The notes below the pieces were generated by a model that was not told the DNA's origin, made no database searches, and was given only the letters and a program-made list of their open reading frames with translations. A stretch of 64,000 nt of DNA. Origin: Arsukibacterium tuosuense. Its GTDB lineage: Bacteria > Pseudomonadota > Gammaproteobacteria > Steroidobacterales > GCA-2729495. Shown here piece after piece: positions 1 through 8,615 of the stretch. The translations under genes were made by a program, and so were the position numbers. Numbering within the stretch: position 1 is the first letter of the stretch; every line of letters begins with the position of its first letter. The stretch is from positions 1 to 64,000 of the forward strand of contig CAMBYH010000001.1 in NCBI GenBank assembly GCA_945872065.1, given 5' to 3'.

Positions 1-437
1 ACTCTGGACAGGGTTTCCATGAACTCGAGGACGTGGGGGCCGAACCGCTCGGGCGCTTCAATGATCGCCACGGTACGGCGGCCCCGCGCACTCTCGTGCC
101 GCAGAAACACCAGCATCAGCTTGTGCAGATCGTCAAACGCCGCCTGCCGCAGTTCGAAACCCAGTTGGGCCAGGCAGCCTGAGAGGAAGGTCTGCACGCT
201 GTCCGTGGGCGTGCTTATCCGCACCGTGTGCAGGTCCTCCCGCGCTGTGCAGTCGCCGCCGACCCGCTCAACCAGAGTCGCCAGTCCGCCCACTGAGCCT
301 GTGATGATGCCGAAGGGTCGATGCCCCCGCAGGCAGCGACTCACGTAGGCGAGGCCGGCAGTGACGCCGGCGGGATCGAAGGTCCGGAGGGTGTCCGACC
401 GGGCGGGGAGCGCTAAACGCTCGAAGAGTGCGGCCAT
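1..437 (-). CDS. Degenerate AAA/ExeA-like protein, N-terminal part (partial)
   Basis: An open frame starts at ATG 437 and runs off the left edge after 145 codons. It resembles the N-terminal ATPase region of ExeA/GspA-like AAA proteins: a Phe-Gly-Ile-Ile-Thr-Gly-Ser-Val-Gly-Gly stretch at about residues 43-52 sits where the P-loop belongs. The Gly-Lys-Thr end of Walker A is missing, and the Walker B position (about residues 125-132, Val-Ala-Ile-Ile-Glu-Ala-Pro-Glu) lacks the usual Asp-Glu pair. The family normally couples ATP hydrolysis to peptidoglycan or secretion functions; by inference this protein does not hydrolyse ATP. It is divergent from ccmA with a 217-bp gap. Family assignment is tentative because only part is visible. 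Confidence 0.5.
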   Translation of the reverse strand, partial: MAALFERLALPARSDTLRTFDPAGVTAGLAYVSRCLRGHRPFGIITGSVGGLATLVERVGGDCTAREDLHTVRISTPTDSVQTFLSGCLAQLGFELRQAAFDDLHKLMLVFLRHESARGRRTVAIIEAPERFGPHVLEFMETLSR

Positions 438-654
438 GGGGGACTCCTGCGGCAGGCGACATCCGGTCGGGCTTGTTGTTGTTGGTCGGCCAGATTCCAG
501 GTCGCGTAGGCAGTCTAAGTACGGGTCCCCACTATGTAAAGCCAGGTCCCGCGGGGTTCTGCTGGGGGCGCCAGCTGACCGGGGAACTTGGGGGAATAAA
601 GCGTCCCAGTGACTTGTTTTAGATATAAAAGTCAGTAAGGATGACGCGCCGTCT

Positions 655-1317
655 TTGGTGGGCGGCAAACCCGTTGGCCGGTTGGGGACCGGGGCTCTGG
701 AGACTTTAGTGCTGGCAGGCGCGGGCTTAACGCTGTGGCGTGGAACGACCTGCCTCTTCGAGGCGTTGTCTTTTAGTCTTCCCGTGGGCTCGGCGCTCCT
801 GATCGAAGGCCCCAATGGCGCTGGCAAGACCACGCTCCTGCGGGTCATTGCGGGGCTGACCCAGCCGGAGTCCGGCAGCGTCACCTGGCAGGGCAGCGAC
901 TTCCGGCAGCAGCTCCAGTCGGGTCGGCTGCGGCTCGCGTTTTCCGGTCATTCCCCCGGACTCAAGCCGGAACTCACCACCCGGGAAAACCTCCGCTTCT
1001 TTGCGCAGCTGGCGGGCCAGCCGGCCCGGGTCAGTGAGGTAATCCACGCCACCGGCCTCGGCGCCTGCGCCGAGCTGGACGTCCGACTCCTCTCCGCAGG
1101 CCAGAAGCGCAGGGCAGCGCTGGCCCGGGTGCTGCTGTCTGCGGCGGACCTCTGGTTGCTGGACGAGCCCCAGACCAATCTCGACACGGCCGGCCGCCGT
1201 TTTCTGGAGCAAGCCCTTGGCGCACATCTCGCTGACGGCGGCGCGGCGGTGGTTGCTGCCCACCAGTCTCTCGACTTCGGCAGCGCCCCGGTCACCCGGC
1301 TGGCGCTGGGCACATAG
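655..1317 (+). CDS. ccmA: Heme exporter ATP-binding subunit CcmA
   Basis: This is the ATPase of the CcmAB(CD) ABC complex, which releases holo-CcmE so heme can be delivered to apocytochrome c in the periplasm. An intact Walker A (GPNGAGKTT, about residues 53-61), an ABC signature (LLSAGQKRR) and a Walker B with LLDEPQTNLD are visible. Length, 220 aa, is close to the usual 205-215. The frame opens with TTG 655; homology to CcmA N-termini begins near the Leu-Val-Leu at residues 18-20, so a start nearer 706 is possible. First gene of the ccm operon; ccmB follows after 3 bp. Confidence 0.93.
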   Translation: MVGGKPVGRLGTGALETLVLAGAGLTLWRGTTCLFEALSFSLPVGSALLIEGPNGAGKTTLLRVIAGLTQPESGSVTWQGSDFRQQLQSGRLRLAFSGHSPGLKPELTTRENLRFFAQLAGQPARVSEVIHATGLGACAELDVRLLSAGQKRRAALARVLLSAADLWLLDEPQTNLDTAGRRFLEQALGAHLADGGAAVVAAHQSLDFGSAPVTRLALGT

Positions 1318-1320
1318 GGC

Positions 1321-2046
1321 ATGGCCATAAGGACCGACAACGGACCTCGCGACGCAGCGCCGGCGCCTGCCCTCGGGCTGCTGACGCTCTTCTGGGTGAT
1401 TCTCGCCCGGGATCTGCGCGTGGGCCTGCGGCGCTGGACGGATGCCAGCAACTCGGCGCTATTCTTTATTCTCGTGGTGACGCTCTTCCCCCTGGCGCTG
1501 AGTCCCAAGGCGGAGCAGCTCCGCATGATTGCCCCCGGCGTCCTCTGGATTGCCGCCTTGCTGGCGACCCTGCTGTCGCTGCAGCTGCTGTTTCGCTCCG
1601 ACCTGGAAGACGGCACGCTCGAACAGCTGCTGACCCTGCCGTACCCGCTGGGCTGGATGCTGCTGGCCAAGACTCTGGCGCACTGGATCATCACCGGAAT
1701 ACCAGTGGTGCTCATGGCACCCATCCTGGCAATCACCTACCATTTACCCGCGACGGCCCTGGCCGTTCTGACCCTGAGCCTGCTACTGGGTACGCCAACC
1801 CTGAGCCTGCTGGGATCGATCGGCGCGGCATTGACGGCGGGGTTGCGGGGCGCGGGCGTGTTGCTGGTCTTCATCGTCGCGCCACTGATGCTACCGGTAC
1901 TTATATTAGGAGCCCGGGCCACAGATCTGGCCCTGGGGGGAGAGGACCCGACGGGCCCGCTGTACCTGCTGGGCGCGTTGCTGGTTCTGGCGTTGAGCCT
2001 GGCGCCCATCGTGGCGGCCGGGGCCATTCGCGTCAGCGCTGACTAG
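1321..2046 (+). CDS. ccmB: Heme exporter permease CcmB
   Basis: Inner-membrane permease partner of CcmA in System I cytochrome c maturation. The 241-residue product has about six hydrophobic segments and the family hallmarks: an N-terminal stretch entering the first helix after a basic loop (ILARDLRVGLRRW), then a motif around residues 95-105 (FRSDLEDGTLEQLL) typical of CcmB. The N-terminus carries about 15 extra residues compared with the usual 220 aa. It starts 3 bp after ccmA and is co-directional with the whole operon, so it is almost certainly translationally coupled. Confidence 0.93.
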   Translation: MAIRTDNGPRDAAPAPALGLLTLFWVILARDLRVGLRRWTDASNSALFFILVVTLFPLALSPKAEQLRMIAPGVLWIAALLATLLSLQLLFRSDLEDGTLEQLLTLPYPLGWMLLAKTLAHWIITGIPVVLMAPILAITYHLPATALAVLTLSLLLGTPTLSLLGSIGAALTAGLRGAGVLLVFIVAPLMLPVLILGARATDLALGGEDPTGPLYLLGALLVLALSLAPIVAAGAIRVSAD

Positions 2047-2079
2047 TCGGCGCTGTGATCTAGGGAAGGAGAGCGGAAC

Positions 2080-2835
2080 GTGTGGACCTGGTTCTTTCGT
2101 CTGGGATCGCCACCCCATGTGTATGGGGTCGCGGGCAAGCTGGGCCTGTGGTTCCTGATTCCTGCCCTCGTGCTGCTGGCGATTGGTACCTGGGGAGGGC
2201 TCGTGCTGGCGCCGCCGGACTACCAGCAGGGTGACGCCTTCCGGATCATCTATGTCCACGTGCCCAGCGCCTACCTGTCCATGATGATCTACGTCACGAT
2301 GGCGGTGGCGGGGGCGATTGGGCTTATCTGGCGCATGAAACTCGCCCACGCGGTCGCGGCCAGCTGCGCGCCCATCGGCGCTTCGTTTACGTTTGCCGCT
2401 TTGGTTACTGGCGCGGTCTGGGGCAAGCCGATGTGGGGTACTTACTGGGAGTGGGATCCCCGCCTGACTTCCGAACTCATCCTGCTGTTCCTGTACTTCG
2501 GCTACATGGGATTGCGCAGTGCCTACGAGGACATCAACCAGGCGGACCGGGCCAGCGCAATCCTGGCGATTGCCGGCGTGGCGAATGTCCCCATCATTCA
2601 TTTTTCGGTGATCTGGTGGGCGAGCCTGCACCAGGGCCCAACCCTGTCCAAGCTGGAGGCCCCATCCATTTCCGGAGATATGCTCTGGCCGCTCCTGACC
2701 ATGATCCTGGCCTTCACGCTCTACTTTCTCGGCGTCCTGGCGCTCCGCGTCAAAGGCGAGGTCCTGGCCCGGGAATTTCAGTCCCGCTGGGCCCAGGATG
2801 TGCTGCGGGGCAGTACCTCCGCGGGGTCAAAGTGA
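2080..2835 (+). CDS. ccmC: Heme-handling membrane protein CcmC
   Basis: CcmC presents heme to CcmE. The 251-aa protein has six predicted membrane segments and the tryptophan-rich WWD-type segment in its middle (about residues 117-127, WGTYWEWDPRL), with flanking histidines in the periplasmic loops (for example IYVHVPSAYLSMM and IIHFSVIWW). The start is GTG 2080, preceded by a good purine-rich ribosome site (GAAGGAGAG), which decides between possible starts. The stop codon overlaps the ATG of ccmD. Family length is 240-250 aa, so it appears complete. Confidence 0.95.
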   Translation: MWTWFFRLGSPPHVYGVAGKLGLWFLIPALVLLAIGTWGGLVLAPPDYQQGDAFRIIYVHVPSAYLSMMIYVTMAVAGAIGLIWRMKLAHAVAASCAPIGASFTFAALVTGAVWGKPMWGTYWEWDPRLTSELILLFLYFGYMGLRSAYEDINQADRASAILAIAGVANVPIIHFSVIWWASLHQGPTLSKLEAPSISGDMLWPLLTMILAFTLYFLGVLALRVKGEVLAREFQSRWAQDVLRGSTSAGSK

Positions 2836-3038
2836 TGGAGCAGTCCCTTGCCATGGGTGGCTACGCAGGCTACATATGGGTGGCTTATGGGGTCACCGCC
2901 CTGGTCATCCTGGGCAATCTTGTCGCGGCCCGCTGGCGTTTCAGGAAAACCCAGCAGCGGCTCCGGGAGCAATTGAGCAGGCGGGCGGGCAGGGCGGAAG
3001 CGCACAATAGCGGGGCAACAGTCGGGAGAGAGTCATGA
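2835..3038 (+). CDS. ccmD: Small heme exporter protein CcmD
   Basis: A 67-residue single-span protein that stabilises the CcmABC-CcmE complex. The start ATG 2835 shares one base with the ccmC stop, and the frame ends by overlapping ccmE. After a short N-terminal Gly-Tyr-Ala-Gly-Tyr-Ile-Trp region typical of CcmD comes one hydrophobic helix (about residues 15-32) and a basic, charged C-terminal tail. Assigned from position, size and topology, since CcmD sequences are poorly conserved. Confidence 0.88.
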   Translation: MEQSLAMGGYAGYIWVAYGVTALVILGNLVAARWRFRKTQQRLREQLSRRAGRAEAHNSGATVGRES

Positions 3039-3496
3039 CGCCGCGTCGACAGAGAATGCTGGTTGTGGGCCTGGTGGTGGCCGGTGTGGCCGCCGCCGTG
3101 GGACTGTCGCTGCGGGCATTCCAGGAAAACCTGCTGTACTTTTACACACCCACCCAGGCGCTCGCGGGCGAGCCACCGGCCGGCAAGCGGTTTCGGTTGG
3201 GCGGGCTTGTGGAGAAGGGCAGTGTCCGTCGGGAAACCGGCTCCATGGAAGTACGCTTTCAGGTTCGGGACAACCAGCAGGAAATGACGGTCGCGTATTC
3301 GGGCGTGTTGCCGGATCTGTTCCGGGACGGCCAGGGCGTGATCGCCATGGGCTACCTGGAGCCGGGCGGGGTGTTTCGTGCCGATGAGGTACTCGCCAAG
3401 CACGATGAGAACTACATGCCCCCCGAGGTTGCGGAGTCCCTCGCAGCGCAGGGGCATCCGGGCAAGCCCGGCGTGCCCATCACAGCTCCGAACTGA
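3035..3496 (+). CDS. ccmE: Periplasmic heme chaperone CcmE
   Basis: CcmE binds heme covalently through a histidine and passes it to the CcmFH lyase. An N-terminal basic segment and one membrane anchor (about residues 8-27) precede an OB-fold domain, which ends in the diagnostic Lys-His-Asp-Glu-Asn-Tyr-Met-Pro motif at about residues 127-134, including the heme-binding His. Length 153 aa is normal. The ATG overlaps the ccmD stop by 4 bp. Confidence 0.96.
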   Translation: MTPRRQRMLVVGLVVAGVAAAVGLSLRAFQENLLYFYTPTQALAGEPPAGKRFRLGGLVEKGSVRRETGSMEVRFQVRDNQQEMTVAYSGVLPDLFRDGQGVIAMGYLEPGGVFRADEVLAKHDENYMPPEVAESLAAQGHPGKPGVPITAPN

Positions 3497-3536
3497 GTGC
3501 GGTCCTGCTTTTTTGTCTGCCTAGGAAGTAGCCCGG

Positions 3537-5510
3537 ATGATTCCTGAACTCGGCCAGCTGTGCCTGATCCTGGCGCTGTGTCTGGCCATCTGCCAGACCG
3601 TCTTTCCCCTCGTCGGTGCCCATCGCGGGCAGGCTGCGCTGATGGCCGTGGGGCCCGCCGCTGCGGCGGGTCAGTTTGTCTTTGCCGCCGGCGCGTTCGG
3701 ACTGCTGGCCTGGTCGTTCGTCCACAACGATTTTTCTCTGCTGTATGTCGCCAGCAATTCCAACAGCACGCTGCCTGACATGTATCGCTTTGCCGCGGTC
3801 TGGGGCGGTCATGAGGGTTCACTGCTGCTGTGGGTTCTGATCCTCGCGACCTGGACCATTGCAGTCACTGCACTGAGTGGTGGGCTACCCCGGGATATTG
3901 CTGCCCGCATGACCGGAGTCATGGGGGCGATCAGCGTCGGCTTCCTGGCCTTCGTCGTGTTTACTTCAAACCCCTTTCTGCGCCTGAGTCCCGTCCCCTT
4001 CGATGGCAACGATCTGAATCCCCTGCTGCAAGACCCGGCCATGGCGATTCATCCCCCCATGCTCTATGCGGGCTACGTGGGGTTCTCCGTCGCTTTCGCC
4101 TTTGCGGTGGCCACCCTGCTGGCTGGGCGCCTTGATCAGGAGTGGGCCCGCTGGGTGCGGCCCTGGACGACGGCAGCCTGGGTCTTTCTCACCGTCGGTA
4201 TCTCCCTGGGCAGCTGGTGGGCCTATTACGAGCTGGGCTGGGGCGGCTGGTGGTTCTGGGACCCCGTGGAAAACGCGTCGTTCATGCCCTGGCTGGTGGG
4301 TACGGCCCTGATTCATTCCCTGGCAGTCACCGAGAAGCGGGGAATCTTCAAAGGCTCCACGCTGCTCCTTGCCATTGCTGCCTTTTCCCTCAGTCTTATC
4401 GGCACCTTCCTGGTGCGTTCCGGCGTGCTCGTGTCAGTGCACTCTTTCGCTGCCGATCCGGCGCGCGGGCTCTTCATCCTGACTTTTCTGGGGGTCGTGG
4501 TGGGAGTCGCGCTCGGGCTCTACGCCTGGCGGGCACCATCCCTCGATCGCCCCGTGGGCTTCCAGCCGTTTTCCCGGGAGAGCTTCCTGCTGATCAACAA
4601 CATCCTGTTGTGTATCGCGGCCGGGCTCGTGTTTCTCGGCACCATTTATCCGCTGGTGCTTGACGCGCTGGACGCCGGGAAGATTTCCGTGGGCCCGCCC
4701 TATTTCGAAACGGCATTTCTCATTCCCATGCTGCCACTCATGGTGGCCGTGGGCGTGGGCATGCATACCAGCTGGCGGGGTGGGTCGCCTGCGGATGTTG
4801 GCAGGAAACTGTGGCTGGCAGCGGCTGTGTCACTGGCGCTCGGTGTTCTGGTGCCACTTCTGGTGTATGGCGGCGGCAATGGCGCGCTGACTGTTGCCGG
4901 TGTTGCTACAGCGGCGTGGGTTATCGCGACCGCACTGATTGATCCGGTCCGGCAGCTGGCGGGCAGGGGACCCCGACTGACCCAGGCGGCCCTGGGTATG
5001 TCAGTCGCGCATCTGGGTCTCGGGCTCTGTGTACTTGGTATTACGGTGACGTCTTCTTTCGGGCTGGCAACCGATCAGCGCATCGCTCCCGGTGAAACCG
5101 TGCGTGTTGGCGACTATGAGGTCGCATTCAAGGGAACGACACCGGTTACCGGCCCCAACTACACAGGCCTGCGCGGCGAGCTGTTGATCACCCGCGGCGG
5201 GAAGCTGGTGTCCACTGTGTACCCGGAGAAGCGCACCTATCTCGTCCGCAGTTCCCCCATGACTGAGGCGGGTATCGATGCGGGCTGGTCCAGAGACATA
5301 TTCGTGGCCCTTGGCGATGAACTCGGTGGCGGCGCCTGGAGCGTCCGGCTGCAGTACAAGCCACTGGTGCGCTTCATCTGGTTGGGCACCATCGTGATGG
5401 CCCTTGGTGGCTTGCTCGCCGGCACAGACCGCCGTTACTGGCAGCGTGCCCGCAAAACAGCGGCTGTCCCTGCTGCCGGCCAGCGCGGCGCCCAGCCGGC
5501 ACAGCCCTGA
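3537..5510 (+). CDS. ccmF: Cytochrome c heme lyase subunit CcmF
   Basis: Large multi-spanning lyase component that ligates heme from CcmE to CXXCH apocytochromes. At 657 residues with roughly 13-15 hydrophobic segments it is full length. The WGGHEGSLLLW motif (about residues 90-100) and the tryptophan-rich periplasmic WWD block (about residues 223-250, Trp-Gly-Gly-Trp-Trp-Phe-Trp-Asp-Pro-Val-Glu-Asn) are both intact. A 40-bp gap separates it from ccmE, the largest inside the operon except ccmB-ccmC. Confidence 0.97.
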   Translation: MIPELGQLCLILALCLAICQTVFPLVGAHRGQAALMAVGPAAAAGQFVFAAGAFGLLAWSFVHNDFSLLYVASNSNSTLPDMYRFAAVWGGHEGSLLLWVLILATWTIAVTALSGGLPRDIAARMTGVMGAISVGFLAFVVFTSNPFLRLSPVPFDGNDLNPLLQDPAMAIHPPMLYAGYVGFSVAFAFAVATLLAGRLDQEWARWVRPWTTAAWVFLTVGISLGSWWAYYELGWGGWWFWDPVENASFMPWLVGTALIHSLAVTEKRGIFKGSTLLLAIAAFSLSLIGTFLVRSGVLVSVHSFAADPARGLFILTFLGVVVGVALGLYAWRAPSLDRPVGFQPFSRESFLLINNILLCIAAGLVFLGTIYPLVLDALDAGKISVGPPYFETAFLIPMLPLMVAVGVGMHTSWRGGSPADVGRKLWLAAAVSLALGVLVPLLVYGGGNGALTVAGVATAAWVIATALIDPVRQLAGRGPRLTQAALGMSVAHLGLGLCVLGITVTSSFGLATDQRIAPGETVRVGDYEVAFKGTTPVTGPNYTGLRGELLITRGGKLVSTVYPEKRTYLVRSSPMTEAGIDAGWSRDIFVALGDELGGGAWSVRLQYKPLVRFIWLGTIVMALGGLLAGTDRRYWQRARKTAAVPAAGQRGAQPAQP

Positions 5511-5512
5511 CC

Positions 5513-6085
5513 TTGCGCTCCGGGCCTGTGCTGCGCTCCGAGGCCGGCTTGACGTTCTGGCGCTTTCTGCTGCCCGTTACGTTCTTCGGGGCTCTGCTCG
5601 CGGTTTTTCTGCTCGGACTGGGCAAGGACCCCACCCTCGTGCCGTCGCCGCTGGTGGGCAAGGCCGCCCCCGAGTTCAGCCTGCCGCGGCTGGACGACCC
5701 CAGCCAGAATCTTAGTCGCAAGGATCTCCTGGGCAAGACCAGCCTCGTGAATGTCTGGGGTACCTGGTGTGCCGGCTGTCGTCAGGAGCACGAAACACTC
5801 CTGGCGCTGGCGAGCGATAGCGGACTACCGATTTTCGGTATCAACTGGAAGGATGACCCTGAACTGGCCCGGGAGTGGCTCACCACGCTGGGCAATCCCT
5901 ACGCAGCCGTAGGTGTGGATCAGGATGGCCGGACGGCAATTAACTGGGGCGTCTATGGCGCACCGGAGACCTTCCTTATTGGGCCGGATGGCACGGTGCT
6001 CTATAAGCACATCGCGCCGATGACTCTCGAGGTCTGGAAGAAGGAATTTCTGCCGCGCATCGCCACGGCTGGGACTGGCTCATGA
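5513..6085 (+). CDS. ccmG: Thiol:disulfide interchange protein CcmG (DsbE)
   Basis: Membrane-anchored thioredoxin-like protein that keeps apocytochrome c or CcmH cysteines reduced. One N-terminal membrane anchor (about residues 16-35) is followed by a thioredoxin fold with the active-site motif Trp-Cys-Ala-Gly-Cys at about residues 84-88 and the cis-proline region Gly-Ala-Pro-Glu-Thr near residue 145, a standard CcmG feature. The first frame codon is TTG 5513, 2 bp after ccmF; GTG 5525 is an alternative. Length 190 aa. The Ala-Gly between the cysteines differs from the commoner Pro-containing CcmG motifs. Confidence 0.94.
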   Translation: MRSGPVLRSEAGLTFWRFLLPVTFFGALLAVFLLGLGKDPTLVPSPLVGKAAPEFSLPRLDDPSQNLSRKDLLGKTSLVNVWGTWCAGCRQEHETLLALASDSGLPIFGINWKDDPELAREWLTTLGNPYAAVGVDQDGRTAINWGVYGAPETFLIGPDGTVLYKHIAPMTLEVWKKEFLPRIATAGTGS

Positions 6086-6543
6086 CTGATTTCCGCTGCG
6101 GTCTGATCGTCGGGCTGGTCATTGCACTTGGTCCCGCATCCGGATCGGCTATGGATACCGATGCCAGGCTTGCTGATCCAGTTCAGCAGGAGATCTACAT
6201 CCGCCTGACCCACGAGGTCCGCTGCCTCGTTTGCCAGAATCAGACGATCGCAGATTCCAACGCCCCGCTGGCAGCGGATCTGCGCCGTGAGATTCGCCAG
6301 ATGCTGGAGGAGGGACGTTCTGAAACGGAAGTCACGACCTTCCTGCTGGATCGCTATGGCGACTTCGTGCTCTACAAGCCACGCTTCAAAGCCTCCACAG
6401 CGGCCTTGTGGCTGGCTCCGGGACTGCTCTTGCTGATTGGGGGCCTGGGCCTTGGCCGGATCATCTGGCGGCGCAGGGGCCTGCCTGTGGCCGTTGACGA
6501 CGATGAGGGTCCGCCTGAGGCGGCCCCGGGGGAGCCACCTTGA
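6082..6543 (+). CDS. ccmH: Cytochrome c maturation protein CcmH (CycL-type)
   Basis: Thiol-redox component of the heme lyase complex that reduces apocytochrome cysteines. The short CycL-type protein (153 aa) has a signal or anchor at the N-terminus, the signature Arg-Cys-Leu-Val-Cys-Gln-Asn-Gln-Thr-Ile-Ala-Asp-Ser at about residues 46-58 with the redox CXXC, and a C-terminal membrane helix (about residues 108-126). Overlaps ccmG by 4 bp and ccmI by 4 bp, indicating translational coupling. The second half of E. coli CcmH is encoded here separately as ccmI. Confidence 0.95.
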   Translation: MTDFRCGLIVGLVIALGPASGSAMDTDARLADPVQQEIYIRLTHEVRCLVCQNQTIADSNAPLAADLRREIRQMLEEGRSETEVTTFLLDRYGDFVLYKPRFKASTAALWLAPGLLLLIGGLGLGRIIWRRRGLPVAVDDDEGPPEAAPGEPP

Positions 6544-7598
6544 CACTTTTCGCGGCCATTGCGGTCCTGTTTACGGCCTTAAGCATTGGGCTCGTCGTCT
6601 GGCCCTTGCTCCGTTCCGGGACCGGCACGCACCCGCTGGCGGCAACGCTGACTGCGCTCGCCATTCCGGCCGCCGTCGTGCTGATTTATCTACTGGTCAG
6701 CGAGTACGACTGGCGGGAGTCCGCCGCAGCCGCGCCAGCCCAGTCGGCCGTTTCGGCGGAGGCGCGGTCTATGGAGGAGGCGGTCGCTTCCCTCGAACGC
6801 CGGCTCAAGGACGCACCGGCAGACGAGGAGGGCTGGATACTGCTTGGCAGCTCCTACCTCAGGCTCAACCGGCCGGCGGAGGCGGTCACTGCCTATCAGC
6901 GCGCGCTGGATGCATCCGGGGGCCGGAGCGTGGATGCTCGCCTTGGGGTCGCGGAGGCGCGGATCGTTCTTGATCCCGGGTCCCTGACCGGCCCTGTGGG
7001 CGACGAGATCGAGGCGGTGCTCAAGGCAGAACCACGCAATCCCAAGGGCCTGTGGTACGGCGGTCGTCTGAGCCTGGCCCGTGGCCAGCCTGCGGTGGCC
7101 AGGGAGCGCTGGACCGCGCTTCTGGAGTTGTCACCGCCGGAGCGGGTTCGGCAGATTATCGAAACACAGCTGGCGGAACTCGACGGCCCAGCTACCGCTT
7201 CCCCATCGGCGCAGGTTGCGGCTCAGTCAGCGCCGGCAGTGGGCAGCGGGTCCAGCATTAGCGTGATGGTGTCGGTGAGCGATACGCTCCGAGCCCAGGT
7301 GTCGCCCTCCGCACCATTATTCGTGTTCGTCAGGGACGCAGAGAATCCCGGCCCGCCACTGGCAGTTATCCGCCGGAAGGCGCAGGAACTGCCTGTCACT
7401 CTGCAGATCAGCGATGCAGACATCATGCTGCCCGGAAGAACTCTGGCGAGCGTTGCGACCGCGACCCTGGTCGCGCGGATAGCCAACGGCGGCGATCCGA
7501 TCGCCAAGCCGGGAGATGTTTATGGTGAGGCCAGTTGGCAACGGGCTACCGTGCCTGGCGGCCCGGTAGCGATTGTTATTGATCGCGTCGTCAGGTAA
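6540..7598 (+). CDS. ccmI: Cytochrome c biogenesis TPR protein CcmI
   Basis: Apocytochrome c chaperone of the heme lyase complex. Two N-terminal membrane helices (about residues 1-22 and 34-54) flank a short loop, followed by a TPR region (about residues 80-205) and a C-terminal beta-rich periplasmic domain. The likely start is TTG 6540, whose last bases overlap the ccmH stop. Length 352 aa. The 3' end overlaps the convergent desaturase gene by 8 bp, leaving no room for a separate terminator. Confidence 0.9.
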   Translation: MTLFAAIAVLFTALSIGLVVWPLLRSGTGTHPLAATLTALAIPAAVVLIYLLVSEYDWRESAAAAPAQSAVSAEARSMEEAVASLERRLKDAPADEEGWILLGSSYLRLNRPAEAVTAYQRALDASGGRSVDARLGVAEARIVLDPGSLTGPVGDEIEAVLKAEPRNPKGLWYGGRLSLARGQPAVARERWTALLELSPPERVRQIIETQLAELDGPATASPSAQVAAQSAPAVGSGSSISVMVSVSDTLRAQVSPSAPLFVFVRDAENPGPPLAVIRRKAQELPVTLQISDADIMLPGRTLASVATATLVARIANGGDPIAKPGDVYGEASWQRATVPGGPVAIVIDRVVR

Positions 7599-8481
7599 CG
7601 GCGACCTTCCGAGGCAGTTTTAGGTCAGTAACCAGGCCCACAGTCTCAAGGCAGCGCAGGCTCAGGTAGGTCAGGTCAATCTGCCACCACTCAAGGCCAT
7701 GACGCGCCGAGTACGCAAACTTGTGGTGATTGTTGTGCCAACCTTCACCAAGGGTGAGAAAAGCCACCAGCGGATTGTTGGTGCTGGCATCGTCAGTTGC
7801 ATAGGACCGCTTTCCCCAGACATGGCAAACGGAGTTGACCATGAACGTGGCATGCCAGAGGCAGACTGTGCTGATGATGAAACCCCAGACCAGCATTTGA
7901 GCGCCGCTCGTGCCACTGTCCGGGAACACGTACGCGAGCAGTGCCCCGAGCCCATAGAAGCCCAGGGCCTGGGCCAGGATCAGCAGCGGGTAGTAGCGCT
8001 GCAAGGCCTTGAGTTCAGGCAACTGGTACAGTTCCTTAACGTTGGTTGCCGGTGTGTCGAAGCTGGCTGTGTCCCACATCCAGCCGATATGGGAGTACCA
8101 GAAACCCCGCTGCCGGGGCGAATGCCGGTCCTCGCGCCTGTCCGTGTAGCGGTGATGGTTCCGGTGATGCGATACCCACCAGAGCGGCCCGCCCTGGGTG
8201 GCAAGAGCGCCGAGCAGGGACAGGACAAACTGGGTGGGGCGTGCGGCCTTGAAGGAGGCATGGGCAAGCAGGCGGTGATAACCGGCGGTAACGCCAAACG
8301 CCCGCAACAGGTAGGCGAGACCAGCAACCTTCAGGGCGATCGCGCTAACCCCGGTTTCGAGGGCGGCCAGACAGGCCAGGTGGGCGCCGACCATCGCGAT
8401 TCGAACCGTCCGAGCCTGGCGAGCAGCTGCTGTCATCAATACCCAGTGGGCGGGAGCCCGAGAAGCGGGGGAAGTATACAC
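7591..8481 (-). CDS. Acyl-CoA/fatty acid desaturase
   Basis: Membrane di-iron desaturase of the stearoyl-CoA desaturase type, expected to introduce a cis double bond into acyl chains. The three histidine boxes are present: His-Arg-Leu-Leu-Ala-His (about 69-74), His-His-Arg-Asn-His-His (about 105-110) and His-Asn-Asn-His-His (about 249-253), with hydrophobic segments between them. Frame opens at GTG 8481; ATG 8436 is an alternative that would trim 15 residues. Shares a 134-bp AT-rich divergent region with the lipocalin gene, and both concern membrane lipids, so joint control is plausible. Confidence 0.9.
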   Translation of the reverse strand: MYTSPASRAPAHWVLMTAAARQARTVRIAMVGAHLACLAALETGVSAIALKVAGLAYLLRAFGVTAGYHRLLAHASFKAARPTQFVLSLLGALATQGGPLWWVSHHRNHHRYTDRREDRHSPRQRGFWYSHIGWMWDTASFDTPATNVKELYQLPELKALQRYYPLLILAQALGFYGLGALLAYVFPDSGTSGAQMLVWGFIISTVCLWHATFMVNSVCHVWGKRSYATDDASTNNPLVAFLTLGEGWHNNHHKFAYSARHGLEWWQIDLTYLSLRCLETVGLVTDLKLPRKVAVT

Positions 8482-8561
8482 AGCGCTTTCCGGGCGCCCG
8501 ACGCGCTGGGGACGTGCTCGGCCAGGGGAAAGAGGCTCAGCCCCGGAGTCTCAGATACCGA

Positions 8562-8595
8562 GTATATAATGAATATAACATAATATACATTATAC
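8562..8595. promoter_or_regulatory. AT-rich imperfect palindrome with TATAAT on both strands
   Basis: In the divergent region between the desaturase and lipocalin genes, an AT-rich inverted repeat spans 8562-8595. The left arm (GTATATAATG...) and right arm (...ATTATAC) match apart from a two-base bulge and one mismatch. TATAAT occurs at 8565-8570 on the plus strand and at 8594-8589 on the minus strand, so it could hold overlapping -10 elements, a repressor site, or both. No convincing -35 was found on either side. Confidence 0.4.
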
Positions 8596-8615
8596 GCATC
8601 TAGAGGATACAAGCC

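Noticed and set aside
7699-8583. Plus-strand frame of 294 codons opposite the desaturase gene
   Set aside because: The desaturase on the other strand has all three histidine boxes; the plus frame has no domain or ribosome site.
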